A stretch of DNA of 64,000 nt from Ganoderma boninense (Eukaryota; Basidiomycota; Agaricomycetes; Polyporales; Polyporaceae). The stretch is taken from positions 2,069,258 through 2,133,257 of the forward strand of contig CM035314.1 of NCBI GenBank assembly GCA_002900995.3. The letters run 5' to 3'. Below the pieces are notes generated by a model. That model saw only the letters and a list, made by a program, of their open reading frames with translations, was not told the DNA's origin and ran no database searches. Shown here one piece after another: positions 1 to 12,093 of the stretch. The translations under genes were made by a program, and so were the position numbers. Position 1 is the first letter of the stretch; every line of letters starts with the position of its first letter.

Positions 1-3000
1 TGTGAAGGACCAGCAAGGTCAGCCGAGATTCAGCACAGCTGAGGCCGGTGTTGCTCCAATGCTCTGAAGTCCTCCAGCTGTGCGTCCTGAATCGGAGAAG
101 TATGTGTACGACGGGTGACTGACGGGACCGATTTGCTGTCCAACTCGGAGGCTGTGATTCCTGAAGGAACGAGAACATGTCTGTAGGTTTAGTGGACAGA
201 ATACGAGGCTTACGGGTTTTCTTCGCATTTTCAGGAGTTCAAGACGGTAAGTTGCCTGTGCTGTATGCGCTGCAATTAGCGGTCGGCTGGAATCTAGCGC
301 TGGGATTCAGGGCAGGGCCCATGCCATAGAGCAGAGTAAGTAACAAGTTGATTATTGTCAGTTACCGCTGGTACCTTACGTCATTTAAACATGATAACAA
401 CCGAGTAACAACCCCTTGGAGACAGAAGCGGTCCTGCGCTTCGTCTGCTTTCCCGCTGCATACGTCTCGATCGCCTCCTCTCTACTACGTCTGTGGTGTC
501 AACGACATGCAAGGACAGCCGATACGATACCCAGGAACACGTCCAGCACCGCGTTAGCCCGACACACTCACTGCTGTTGATCCGAGCGAGGCAGAGTTGC
601 AGACCTTGCAACGCAGTCCGCAGGCCGCAACAGTCCCTACACCGCTGGAGGCTCGAGAAGCTGGAAGTGGTGAGGAGGAGGGATATGTGGGAGACAGGCT
701 GGCTCGGGGCTTTCAAGCCGACCGTAGGGTTCGGGAGTTTTCTGGATGAGGGGATGGTGTTGCCTCAGCGGTTGGAATCGCCCCAATGCGGCCCCATGGC
801 ATGAGTGTCGAGTTGGATGCGGCTCTGGTGGTAGTTATGGTGTGTGGATAGCCAGGTACGCACCGTCCTGGGAGCTCATTCAAGTCATATGCTGTGTTAT
901 AGCGTTTCCGTCTTCAACTACGCGGGGTACGTGCTTGTGGGTATGATCTTCGACCTTGGATTCGATGCACCGAGTTACAGTTCGCCGTCCTCTGTCATTT
1001 ATTCTCATGCCCGTCCAACAGATACGGTGCGCGACCCCTGCTCAAGTCTGTACCAGACAGGCATCTCATCGCAACCGCGGCCACGAACCAACCCCCAGCT
1101 CGTGCAGATGTTAGTTGGACCTTCCGTACGATACAGGATGGACTTTTTCTTCTCCACAGAGAAGACGGACGACTATTGCCACCATGGCGTGAGGACCTAC
1201 GCTATCCGCACGGAGGAAGGCGACGACAGCGAGAGACATCTGTACGACGACTGGGGCGGCGTCAACGACAAGGTGCGCCCACTTTCTTACATTTCAGTCT
1301 CATCCTGTCATCCCCATCCTCAATTTCCCCGCATCTCGTCATTGCCACCGGATTCATGAACGCTATTTAGCTCAACCCGCAACGCGATCTCATACGCTGC
1401 ACCCCTCCCAGCTGGAGCAGACCCCCGCTTGGCGTCCCTGCTCAGCATATGGTCACATACATCGTGCTAGACCGGATAAAGGCTTGTCTTGATGTGTTGA
1501 AGTGCACACTGATGCAGAGGAGCTGAGGGGGCGGAGTTACATGGGCATAGGCAGTCTCGCCATGTGTGGGGGTGCAGTAGCGACAAGACGAGCACCAGTT
1601 CAGACCCCTCGACTCTCGCTTACCTCGCGGACGATTCGACGAAGGCTACTGTGAGAGTGCGAGTGGGAGAAACGAACTTGGAGTTCACCTCCGGGGTGCC
1701 GGTGAGCACCTAGAGATCGCGGTCCGGCTCGGACTGGGGGTTTGGAGGGTGCTGGAGTGGCTCCTTCAGCAGGAAAATGTGAAGCGATCGTCTATAGGGT
1801 CTATGGTGAGTGTTTTTGGCACAACTGAGTTGAGCGAAAGCCGATATAAAAGCGCATATAGCCGGGGAGTGCCTCGTTGGTTGAGAATTACCACACGGGC
1901 TCGACGTCCTCCAAGTGCATGCATGACCGCCGCCGTGCTCAGAGCCCTCCGTGTTTGAGAGTAAGTCTCTTAAGTCCTTCACCTCTCCAGTTGGCACTTG
2001 GTTGACCGAGCGCAGTTCTAGAATGATTCGTCGTTAGAGGCAGTATTCGCATGCTGTCAGTTCACGCAGAACTGACTCGAACGATGGGCAACAACTCGCT
2101 CGCAGCTGCAGGGCCACTCCACGATATGTTGTTTGCATTGTTCAATCTTTCCCAGAGGCGATTATGGAGCATTCCCTCTCGTCTAGTGCTGCCTCGGGAT
2201 GTAAACAGTTTTCATGACTTCGCAGCATTGATGTCCAGGTTTACATCTTGCGGCGTCGCTCGCTCGTCACGCCTCGTTTATCCACAAATCGAAAATGTCT
2301 GGTCGACTTAGTTACAGACGATACGTCACGACAGGGCCCTGCGCTCCACGTACGCCTCCGTCTCGCTCGCAATCCCTTTCTCGGTAGTCGAACGAGGAGC
2401 TCTGAGGACGCTCAGCCCGATTGATGACAAGGGCAGTTCGAGTCTATCAAAACCCTTTAGCTGGAGATGAACGTTCTGGACCTCAGTAAGCACGCACCAC
2501 ATGTGACGGTTTCGCTGGAGTTGATGTAGGAGGTGGGGACCGAACGGCGGCATCTTGACTCGATCGTTCCGAAGAACAGCGACCTCCCGGCGAGCGGACG
2601 GTCGTGTTCGCGAAAGACACTTGTATCTTCAGCGCCTGGACTCAGGCCTCCTGATATCTGACTTTCGTATGAATTGTGCATATAGCGGCTTCGACCTCGC
2701 GATGTACGTCAATGCGGCGTTCCCGGAGCTCATGGCGGACGTCGCGCTCGTTTCGACTATGACATACAGATGACGAATAGTCCCTCGGATACCTGCGCCC
2801 GCACCGCCAATAGTGCACAGACTCCTGATGGGCTGGCGGTTTCGTGTCGAGACAGATATCTTGTTCCCGGATCTCAACGCCTTGATGACGAAGTGGCGTC
2901 TTTGTGCGCGTTCTTCGTATTAATCTTCGCTCTGCATGGCTTGCTCATGCGTTAGTAGTTGACGTGGGGTTACCGCTTTCGGAGGGTCTGACGACTCGAA

Positions 3001-6000
3001 GCCAGTGGAAGGAAGACCAAGTCACTGGGTAAGCGGAGATGAATGCGTCGAACAGGTTCCAGCCTGGACTCCAGGTGTACGTGCTGAGAGAGAGGATTCG
3101 GATGGTATGCCCTGGACAAAGTGCCACGGATCGCGTCGACTGCCTGTGGATCCAGACCGGTACCTCTAGGAGGGCCGTCAACGAGCTCGTATCCCGGTGC
3201 CCTCTGCCCTCAATGCGGTCGCTTGGATTCCGAACGGCCAGCTCGGATGCCGATGTTCTTTGGGAGCGGGATTGGTGAGTATCAGACACGCTATCATGAT
3301 CCTGATGGACGTCACTCACACTGTCATCGAAGACGAACAGCAGCGCCACGCCCTATCCTCGGGGGAAGGTTTTCCGCAAGCTCCTTACTGTCGGAGAGGC
3401 GCCGCCGCCGCACACGCTCAATGCTGATGCCGACGGACGGAGCACCCACGAATATGGCAGATGCCTTGTCAGGCAGCGCCATACGTGCTTCCTGCTTCTA
3501 TGCACCGCCGTTTCGCGCGCGAAGTGGCTGAGGAGGATGCCTGCGGCGGCTAAAGGGTGGCGCCACGAACAGGGGCTTCGTCGGACGAGGGCAGGCCCTT
3601 CCGTCGGTTGGGTACCCACTCGACTTTAAGGGTGTTAAGATGCTGAACGTCCGCCTCTGTCATAGCGCCCCGCGTTGCCAGAATCACGAGATGGGCCCTG
3701 GGTGAATACAGCGGTGAGGTTGGGATTGCAGGGGATCCAGCCGCAAGCGACAGCCGACGTAGAGCGTCCCAGTACGGCTTGCAGCACGATAGACACAGTG
3801 CATCGCTATTGGTGCCGCTTTTGAGAGCGCTCTTGAGGTCTCTAGCAACATCGCCTTGCGTTGATCAGCATGTTCGAAACATCCGGAGACTATAAAATTG
3901 AGGAATAAGATGTTCAAACCGTTTCCGAGGGCGTCGAGCCTCTATGGACGCTGTCTTTGGGTAGTTCGGACTGCTCAGTTCGCGAGTGCTATTTGCACGC
4001 GGACCATTCCTATGAGGGCGAGGTTGCAGGTCAGACTCTGCGGACGTGATTCCTGTGTGTGATCCTTCCAACCACAATGTCCAAGTCGTGCTTCTCTGAC
4101 ACCGTGGTTGGCAGGTGTATCGCACGCATGCAGGTATGTCCGCTCTGACGTCGTGGAGCGCCGCGCACCTGGCTCATTCGTGTGCATAGAGATCGACAGA
4201 CTTGGTGCCTGAGGCATGCACGCCGGTCACCCAGTTCCTCTGCCAGCCTCGTGAACAGACGTAAGGCGATAATCTGCCGCCATAGATGGCCCTCGCGAGA
4301 GCTACGCCGCCCGGTATACATAGGAAGTGTGACAGTTGGACCTCGCCCATTCCAACCCGAACAAGACTCCTTTATGCGCGCATTGTAGGATAGGTGTCTT
4401 CTCGTTGGACGTAAATGGCGTCCCTGAGGCTCAAGAAGAGCCTACATTCACGCTCGCATAACCGCATCTCTCCACTCCTCGGCGACAAATGAGAAACTCA
4501 CATGAATATTTCCCAATTAGATGTCCCTCCTGATGAATATGGTGCAATCAGGACATAGTCCTTATAGCAGCAGGGTGGAAAGCATACCCAAGCCTGAGTC
4601 CCGAGTCCCGAGTCCATCGCCGCTCGCTGAGGGACGGCAACAACGATGCTTGAGTTCACCGAGGGTCCACGGTAGAGGGGCGAAACATGTGTAGTCGCTT
4701 GCTATAGGACGTTGTCGAGCAGAGTACGAGGCAAAGCTGGGAGGAGACCCAGACTTGATACAAGAGAGATGGTCGTGGAGCGCTGGCTACATGACGCGCT
4801 GGCTCGAGGCCGCTGGTATCTTATCTGATAGAGAGTCGTAGGTGGAGCGCATAACGGATAACGGATGATATAAGACCGACTACGCTACGTTAAGTGGCTC
4901 AGGTAAGTAGCTAATAATAGGTAGCTAGGTGACCTCATCGGCCGCAACAGGCGTAGCAGCCATCCGGCGCCCCGGGCTCTTGTGCAAGTCGTCGTTCGAC
5001 TCTTCTCTTGAACCTCGAGATTCCTTACCCTCTTTCACTGCATCCCTTCGATATTGCTGCACGACGTCGTCCATAAGTAAGTGGTTTGTCAACAGAGACT
5101 GGCGCCGTCAATTCACAAGACCAATCTCGGCAGACACGGAGCCGCACGGTGAGTTTTGTTCGCGAAGTCGTTGGCGTGCCGCATAAAATTGACAGATGAA
5201 CTGTAGTATGCGGTGACACAAGATGGAGACAGGATGTGGGTGTCGAGAGTCGAGGCGCACCGGTCGGGCCCATCGAACATCAGGCGCGGCGTAGGCGTTC
5301 AAGTTTGCTTCAATGTGTAGCCATCGGCATTCGCACCTGTAACCTGGTGCTGTGGTCACTACCCCACTGTAGATTCTTTCCAGTACACCGCCCATTGTGG
5401 ACAACTTCAAGTAATTGAAGGTCCATTTGTGAGTGTTATCTCTTGAGTTAGGGCTGCGCCCTCGGGTCAGATCTTGACAGGTTCACTCCGGGATCATGAT
5501 CGCGCTCGATGGAAGTTGATCCTATCCTTCGTGCGCCTTCAAATACCGGCACCATAAAGCGCCATTCTGAGACTCGGACTCCGTCGAGGACAACTGCGAG
5601 GAATTTTAAGCTAGGTATGTGACATTCTGTCAGATGCGTCGAGGTTCGGAGGCCCCCAGGTTCGGGGCTTGAAGGTGCAAATTACCATCGGCCAGACCAT
5701 GTCCGTGTTCTCGAGGCATCGGACCAGATATCAAGTCAAACAGAACCGACACACTACTATTGGCTGCAGTTGCAGGATGATGTGACGCCGAGCTTGACTC
5801 TCGACAGACAGTTGGCTGGGAACCACGTTCCGAGGTTCTTTAGCTGGTCTATAGAATGTCTTTACGTCTCCGGCGCATTCGAAGAATGCACAGCCCTCCA
5901 CCTGCCAGAGTTATGAAACGACACATTTGTTAATCAATGATTACTCGCAGAACTCACCTTTCTAGAAAAATAGTTCTCGATGCTGCATTCACCACATGAA

Positions 6001-6200
6001 AGCGGTCAAAGCGCAAGAGCACTATCATGAGGTTCGTGCATGTGACAAGATGGTGAAACGGCAGCATTAAGATGCTTCGCAATTCAGGAAACACCCCGAC
6101 TAACTCGGTAGCCTGCACTGGTACTGACCATAGCACAAGGTCCTGGAAACCATCCTGGCGCCGAGTAGAAAGCTTCTATCATCGCTTCAGATAGATCCGA
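1..6200. repeat. Long direct repeat, copy 1 (A)
   Basis: This segment matches 57,880-64,000 in the same orientation almost from end to end. Marker blocks shared by both copies include the stretch around 291-330 (58,200-58,235), 1,140-1,370 (59,055-59,280), 3,300-3,640 (61,205-61,540), 5,050-5,420 (62,840-63,210) and 6,090-6,200 (63,880-64,000). Scattered substitutions and small indels separate them; by eye the identity is high but not near-identical. Homology already exists at base 1 and in the other copy runs to the last base of the window, so the true unit is longer. No intact gene of recognisable family is visible inside; the open frames are short and mostly not preserved between the copies. 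I see no terminal repeats, no reverse transcriptase and no transposase, so segmental duplication is the neutral reading. Confidence 0.85.
1138..1272 (+). pseudogene. Relic exon of an unidentified gene (in repeat A)
   Basis: A short open stretch beginning MDFFFSTEKTDDY and ending in a plausible splice donor (GTGCGC directly after 1,272). The same exon occurs at 59,055-59,189 in the second repeat copy and in a more diverged form at 10,439-10,603. Shared residues are FFS-E, DDY and IRTE followed by an acidic stretch, and all three stop at a GT donor at the equivalent place. No flanking exons with a recognisable domain could be joined to it, and the frame closes soon after the donor, so I regard it as a surviving exon of a decayed gene. 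I do not recognise the family. Confidence 0.5.
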
Positions 6201-6784
6201 CCAGGCCGTTGACTCGAGGCAGTGGTCTGTCACCTTCAAAGGGCAATGAAGTGCACTTCACAGCAACAGGGTGCTTCTGCGGTGGCAAATATCTTCTTCG
6301 GACTACCGATCGGAGTAATCGAGGTGAATGATGATGGCGGAGCAACTTCTACAATCAGGATATGATCTTCTGATTTTTCACGTCATCGAGAGGGGAGACG
6401 TTCATGATATCGAAAGTGATGCGCCCTACGAAGTGGAAGTGGCTATCCTGAACTTGAAGGTTGGGGTGCAGCTATGATTCCGCATTTGCAGAGAAGCCTG
6501 CCACGAAGTGAACATATGTAGATGATCAGTTTCTCTATTTGGAGAGCTGTGGGTGACTGTCTGATATATCAATGACCCCAGCGGCCCAGAGAAATGAACT
6601 ACAGCAACATTGTGTATCGGCATTCCCAGTTTGGTCTCCAGGCGTGTTGCGGGTGGCTCAGTAGGCGTCCTTCACAGGTTTTTGTATTCAATCTGGGGTC
6701 TGTTGGGAGTCACCCCTCAAGGTTTAATACCAAACCAGGAGGAAATTTCCTGTTTATCTTTGAACAGCAGCTGCGGCATGACAT

Positions 6785-6793
6785 GATATAAAA
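6785..6793 (+). promoter_or_regulatory. TATA-like box upstream of membrane protein gene
   Basis: A GATATAAAA element lies about 50 bases before the start codon at 6,843, a normal distance for a fungal core promoter with a short leader. It supports the chosen start. No other regulatory motif is evident. Confidence 0.45.
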
Positions 6794-6842
6794 CCCTGCC
6801 AAGATTTCGAATGTGTCACTGAGGCCCTGCCTTTCCCCAGAG

Positions 6843-8458
6843 ATGTCCCTCACAGCAGGTTCTCAGCCCCCTATCCCGACGTTGACTTTTGATTCCCAAC
6901 AATGGGACGACTTTGTTCGCCCCGAAATTAAGGAACTCATTGTGGTGGCTGCGCTTCCATGCGGATTCTACGGTAAGGGCAGGTGTATCTCACATTGATC
7001 TAGGGCTGACCACCATTGCTGCCCAGGAATATTCATTTTGCTATGTGGAGCTTCCATATATTCTCTAGTCCAGTGAGGCTCTGAATAGCTTACCATATTT
7101 CTCTCACATAAGTGCTTACGAATACATTTCAAAATAGGCTCAACACTAGGAATCGCAAAATGACTGTAATCCTCAGCTTGGCCCTACTCTCCCTGTTCAT
7201 CTCCACCACCATCTACATAGTAACCAACTTTGTTGGAGTACTGGATCAAGTTTTTCAACAATTTTTCCAATCAAATGAATTGTGGGATGGAATATACAAC
7301 ATTTCTTCCTCTCCAGACGAATTCTTCTTCCCCAGCATCGGAGAGGCAGTCATATTTTGTGCGCCCACTGTCACCCTAACAATTAATGTTTGTGTTGTTT
7401 CCAACAGATTGTAGTGACCCAACCTAACCACTTTTTTTTTCAAAAGATACTGCTAGGAGATGCTATTGTATGCTGGCGAGCTTGTGTACTATGGCAAGGC
7501 AACAAAGCTGTTGTGGGTGCTTGCATCCTGCTACTATTAACGACATTTGGTATGTTGCTTCGAGCGCCGTCGTCGTTATCCTTGAATATTAAGCTGATTA
7601 TGCCTAAATGTACAGCTTTGGGAACAGCGGACACAGCGTACAATTGCCCCGTATATGCCGGCAGTGGTGCCTCATGGAATCCAGATCCTCATGCTGATGG
7701 TATAGGGAATCTGTACCAAGGATTCTCTTACGGGGTCGCTGCCACGGCGCTGTCTCTGAGTACAAACTTATTTGCGACCATTGCTGTCACAATTAAGGCA
7801 TGGTAGACCTCCTCCCTCTCAACTGTTTTTCATATGACATATAAGTATCTGTAGGCAATCGAGGAGGACACTGAAGCAGTATGTCGTGACGGGTCCTATG
7901 GCCTCTCAGATGGAAAAGGTGTTTTCATTACTTGTGGAGTCCGGCATTATCTACTGTGCTATCTGGGTACGTCTTTTTTCATTTATATTTTTAGTGGTGC
8001 TAAGGCAAGTGCAACCTACAGGTCGTTGTCCTGGCTTGGCAGGCAAGAGTATATGAGGTCGGCGTATCATATCCTGGCACAAATGATTTTGGAGATATCT
8101 TCAGTGTTTTCGTTAATGGTGCCTTGGTACCTGTCATTGTAAGTGCGCCTCACTACGATCTATGCACACGTACAGCTACTCATGATATTTATGGATACTA
8201 AAGGCTATATACCCGACTGCTATCATCGTGCTTGTCGCATTGAACCGTTCGCACATCGAAACCGGATTCACGCGCTCGACCCCAAGCAGTTTCAGTCATC
8301 TTCCACTCCGGCCCCTCACGGTTGCGGTCAACACCACAGTGACGACGCTGTCGGACAACCACCACCGGGGAGGGTTCAACAGGGTATTGGTCATCGACGG
8401 CCCAGAGGGTTCGAGCACTCACGCCACCGACGAGCAAAAGCTCGGAGATATTGTCTAG
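6843..8458 (+). CDS. Seven-helix membrane protein, family B, copy 1
   Basis: Eight exons (6,843-6,972; 7,027-7,072; 7,138-7,387; 7,447-7,549; 7,616-7,802; 7,855-7,966; 8,022-8,138; 8,204-8,458) join in phase and give 399 residues. The start MSLTAGSQPP is conserved with the copy at 55,531. The protein has about seven hydrophobic helices, beginning near residue 35 (LIVVAALPCGFYG) and including the signature LLGDAIVCWRACVLW around residue 143, then a soluble tail ending in KLGDIV. This arrangement is common among uncharacterised agaricomycete proteins that look like seven-transmembrane receptors. No ligand or G-protein motif can be read. It sits between repeat copy A and a decayed stretch also found after its paralogue at 55.5 kb, so gene and flanks were duplicated together. 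Membrane location is a strong inference; receptor function is not established. Confidence 0.85.
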
Positions 8459-9400
8459 TATTCTGGTACAACTGGAGCCCTTGTACTCGTTTCTCCCATG
8501 TCAAAGCCATGTTCCGGAACAGAAACAGTCCTGATGTGTTTTGTAACATATTATGAATGTCGCTCGGTGATACAATGTAGGTACGAGGAACAACGTAACA
8601 ACTCATGGATGGTCCTGCCACACACATTGAAGATACTCATCTAATTCAAGGCATAACAAGCAAACAGGACTGAACGCGTCTCGAGCGACACTTTGCGCGG
8701 AGTGCCAGTGGAATACACTTTCAACGTTTTGGGATAAGCAAGTGACATCAGGGGATGGTCTGGAATCAAGATCGCCGCATGTCTACAAGCCACTACAGGT
8801 TCGGGACGTCACGACTCGCGTGTCGGGGGTGGTTCGTGGTCTAATATCGCCCGAAAATACGTCGTTTGACTAGATATACTGATTAGCGTAACACGTACTC
8901 TGGTGAGAGGAGGAAATAGGTTTTGCCCATTCAACGTCGCCAATCCCAGGAACACGGTCACCCGAGCTCTTTCAGTGGTTGGGTTTGCGCTCATCGTCCG
9001 GCCTTGAATAGATGCCGACACATCGAAGCGACTGGACCTTTGAGAGCTCGCGCATGAGGGATGTACTAGCCCATGTTGTTGAGTGTCCCATCTGGAAGTC
9101 GCCCATGTAAATGTGCACAGCGGCATGGCCGGACTTGACGAGTATATGCAGTCGTAAAGGTAGCGCGACGAAAGTGAGCCGCAGTGGTCTACGTATACTC
9201 TGAATGTCGAGTCGTCGACGTCCTGCACCGGTCGAGCCACGACAAAAAACGCTCTCCCGGGTCTGTCCTAGTTCCATGTAGATCCTACGCAAGTCACATG
9301 CGGAAAGAGAATATGGGCGCTGCGCAAGGGGGATGGTCAGACGATACCACAGTGGCCGTCGGGTGATTTCGAACCTGGCACGCTCGAGGCTCGTCCCTGC
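8459..9400. repeat. Decayed downstream flank shared with 57,146-57,860
   Basis: No gene is supported here. Parts match the region after the paralogous gene at 55.5-57.1 kb: for example the stretch around 9,033-9,070 corresponds to 57,533-57,570 with substitutions only, and later blocks around 9,135 and 57,631 also correspond. The homology is patchy. It shows that the duplicated unit continued beyond the membrane protein gene. Confidence 0.5.
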
Positions 9401-10438
9401 GAAGCCCGTAAGCGGGGGAATAGGTACTGGTGGCACCTGAGGACGCAGTACTGATATGGGCTCGAATCCCTCCAGAAGAAAGCCGAATGGAAGCTATTCT
9501 CCAACTCCAGCGAGCTCCAGAGCGAGGCCTCGAAGTAGACCGAAGGTGAGCGACAAGACGCGGGACGGGGCGCACATGTATAGTGTAAAACCAACTGAGA
9601 CGCGGCTAATGTGTGGTAGATTTTGCATACCAAGTCCTCCGGTTGCGGAGATGTGGACCATGTTGCGACGGGTAGGCTGTAGCAGTGTCTGCAAGAGGTG
9701 CAATCGCGGGCCCCGAGTTCCAACTTCTCTGCGGGAATTTAGGGCAGGGCGGGCGCCGAATTATTTTACGGCGCTTATGTGAGCTCAAAGGGATGTAACA
9801 ACCGGTAATAACTGGCTTGAAGGCCGATAGCAACGACTGCCTTGATATCCTTCTTGACTCCTTACCGCGACCACCCTCTTGCTTTCCGCCCTTCCTTCAC
9901 TGTGATCCTGGTGTCGGAACGCAAGCTTACGCCGTTTGGCACCTAGTCGCAAGATCGTCTCTCGGCTCCAGGCGACGCTCTGCTGCTCATCTTCATCGTC
10001 CGACGTGGACGTCGTTGGGCGGACAGAACCCTTTGGCCGTAGCAGGAAAGGCTCCAGCGGGTTGGTTTAGATGAGTTTGGGGTCGAAACACGGGTGAACA
10101 TGGCACAAATGGAGCTACGGATGACTTTCTCGGGTCAATCAACGTCGCTCTACGGGGCATGGGCGAAGGACAGGTAAGCACAGTCTCGAGGGTCTGCTCG
10201 ATTAATGCCTGTGTTGGCCCGACCGTACTTGACTGCCACTTGTGGGATGCGTGTAGCCTTGGTCTGTGTGCCTGGACGGATGCATGAAAGCAATCTCTTG
10301 TGGTTACTGTTGCCCGTCGATTGCATTCTCATGCTTGTTCTTCCTTGATCGCTGTTTGAACCTTTACCCGACCTCTTGTCCTCGCCCAGCTACGCCTCGA
10401 CGTCTAGTCTACTTGGGCGACGATCTAATTTCCCTTCT
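9401..10438. other. Gene-poor stretch, nothing recognised
   Basis: Several open frames of 60-130 codons occur on both strands, but none shows a known domain, a signal peptide or plausible splice partners. I see no tRNA, no terminal repeat and no tandem array. It may be further decayed repeat sequence because a relic exon shared with repeat A follows directly. Confidence 0.4.
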
Positions 10439-10603
10439 GATGCAGAACACGCGTCCTTCTTCTCTGCGGAGGATGTCGACGACTACGTTCGCGAGAAACA
10501 TCGGTGCGCCATGACTCGTGGCTGGTGACCACAACTTCGTGGCATTCGCACAGAGGACGGCCGCGAGAGACTCCAGAGATGGTTTAGGCACAGCGACGAG
10601 GAG
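10439..10603 (+). pseudogene. Third, diverged copy of the relic exon
   Basis: The translation contains FFSAEDVDDYVREKHR, then an in-frame stop (TGA at 10,525-10,527), then GIRTEDGRERLQRWF, ending at a GTACGT donor just after 10,603. It aligns with the relic exons at 1,138 and 59,055 (FFS-E, DDY, IRTE, acidic end, donor at the same point). The stop and the lack of partner exons mark it as a pseudogene piece. It indicates that repeat A once also extended into this area, or that the parent gene family was dispersed. Confidence 0.5.
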
Positions 10604-11304
10604 GTACGTTGTCTTCATTCTCGTTCTATCCCCACCATCTGATCCCCACCCTCCTGCGGCTGAATCCCCACCGTCATTCCCACCGCCCGCGTGAGTGCAG
10701 TTAGACGGCTTGAAACGTAGGCTCACGCAGTGCACCTCATCGCGTACCCTCGTGTCGCCGAAGCCTGCATCGTCGTACGTCATGGCGCGGACTCTCTATT
10801 CGCGTTCCTGCGGGAGTTGTAGTGTTGAAGAGAGCGTCAAGCCGCGGACGGGGCAGCCTCTTCGTGACCGGTCTTCTAGTACCGCGCGGAGGTAGGAGAA
10901 CGAGATGTTCTGAGATGACACAAGGCCGGACGGGCGGTCCGGAGCACGGGTTAGGGCGGAGAGGTAGTGCGCCGCGAAGGATGCGGCGGTTCGAGTGGGT
11001 AACTCTTAGGAGGGTGGCAAGGTTGTGGCGGCTGAAGTCTATCGTGTCGCTCAAGGTAGAATCACCACTCCCACGACTGACTCTGTGGTGTAAGTGTTCG
11101 CTGAGCGAGTCTTGTGGGTTTCCAGCGACTCGCAAGAAATTCATACCAAAGGTGTCGCGACTGTATACAAGCAAGCGTATTGCGGCCTCTCCACGAGCAC
11201 TCTATCTCAACGCAGAACACGAAGCCTTTCTCCTCCTCTTCCGTACACAAGATATGGCTAGGCAGATGTGGACGATGTTATGCTCTGCGTTCACTGGCGG
11301 CGAG

Positions 11305-11501
11305 TTACAGCCAGTCGGTTTCCAGGTGCTGGCCTGAGCGGCGAAAAGGTTAGTACTTCCAAACACGCTTCATCAACGCAACGAATGCGGCTTACCTTCA
11401 ACAAGAGCCTGCACAGTCTCGGCCTCAGCCTGAGGCTGCGGCATGGCCAGACCTGTCACAGTGATCGTGGCGAGGAGGAAGAGGTACTTGAAGAACTGCA
11501 T
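11305..11501 (-). CDS. Small secreted peptide precursor-like gene P1 (44 aa)
   Basis: Two exons on the minus strand, 11,501-11,396 and 11,333-11,305, join in phase across a 62-bp intron with donor GTAAGC, a perfect TACTAAC branch site and acceptor CAG. The 44-residue product starts with a clear signal peptide (MQFFKYLFLLATITVTGLA), continues with a short run rich in X-Pro and X-Ala dipeptides (MPQPQAEAE) and ends LVEGQHLETDWL. There is no Lys-Arg Kex2 site and no cysteine. A second gene 0.7 kb away ends in the same ETDWL and a UstYa-like oxidase gene starts 1.5 kb away, so a role as precursor of a secreted modified peptide is plausible. A TATA box lies about 90 bases upstream. Its size would make most gene finders miss it. 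A small secreted effector is the main alternative. Confidence 0.65.
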
Positions 11502-11589
11502 GGTGAGAGTGTGGTTGATAGCGGTGGAATAGTTTGAGTTCGATGGTGAGTTTCGTTGGTAAGGACGAGTCCGCCCTTCCTCATGTGTC

Positions 11590-11597
11590 TTATATAT
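11590..11597 (-). promoter_or_regulatory. TATA box of peptide gene P1
   Basis: On the minus strand the sequence reads ATATATAA about 90 bases before the start codon at 11,501. Spacing and sequence fit a strong fungal core promoter and support the view that the tiny gene is transcribed. Confidence 0.5.
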
Positions 11598-11697
11598 GCT
11601 GATGATGGCGACGGGGCTCCAGGACACTGTCGGGGCACCGACGCCCTTGGCAAAGTTCGACTGGTACGAGACAGTGGCGGCGGCGGCATTCCTACGG

Positions 11698-12093
11698 GGA
11701 TGATCGCGCGCGTCCCAGTTCACTGACGGGGGGTCCCGCTCTGTTCGCGATGGTAGCCTCCCCGGATAGACGGTGGAGCTGAGGCGGCGTCACGAACCGT
11801 GGATTTCGGAGGACGTGCGTCGAAACTTGACGCATGACGGAAAACGACGCACTTGAGGATCGCAAAGTTGTCCACGCCCTGGTACGACGACAAGCTTGAT
11901 ATGTTGGTATGTACATTACAAATACGTCTTTTACGGAACACCACAATAATGTCTTGGTATCTGGTCAGATAGTGTACGTTGGCGTGGTCCGCAGCACGAC
12001 CTGTGATGGGTGTCATGCAACGTGGAAGCGTCGTTGCCCCATGCATTTCGCTCCGCTCTGTCTTCATCGGCGTCGGGTCAACAATGGTGGCTG
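11698..12093. other. Spacer between the two peptide genes
   Basis: No convincing gene. A 115-codon minus-strand frame (12,067-11,720) has no signal peptide, domain or paralogue and is probably fortuitous. The region holds the P1 promoter at its left edge and the P2 3' end at its right edge. Confidence 0.35.

Noticed and set aside
9395..9475. tRNA-like B box (CTCGAATCCC) near 9,453
   Set aside because: No matching A box, no acceptor stem and no cloverleaf upstream.
11190..11300. Possible fourth copy of the relic exon
   Set aside because: Only the start (AEHEAF) resembles the copy at 10,439; the rest does not align and the area overlaps the P1 3' end antisense.
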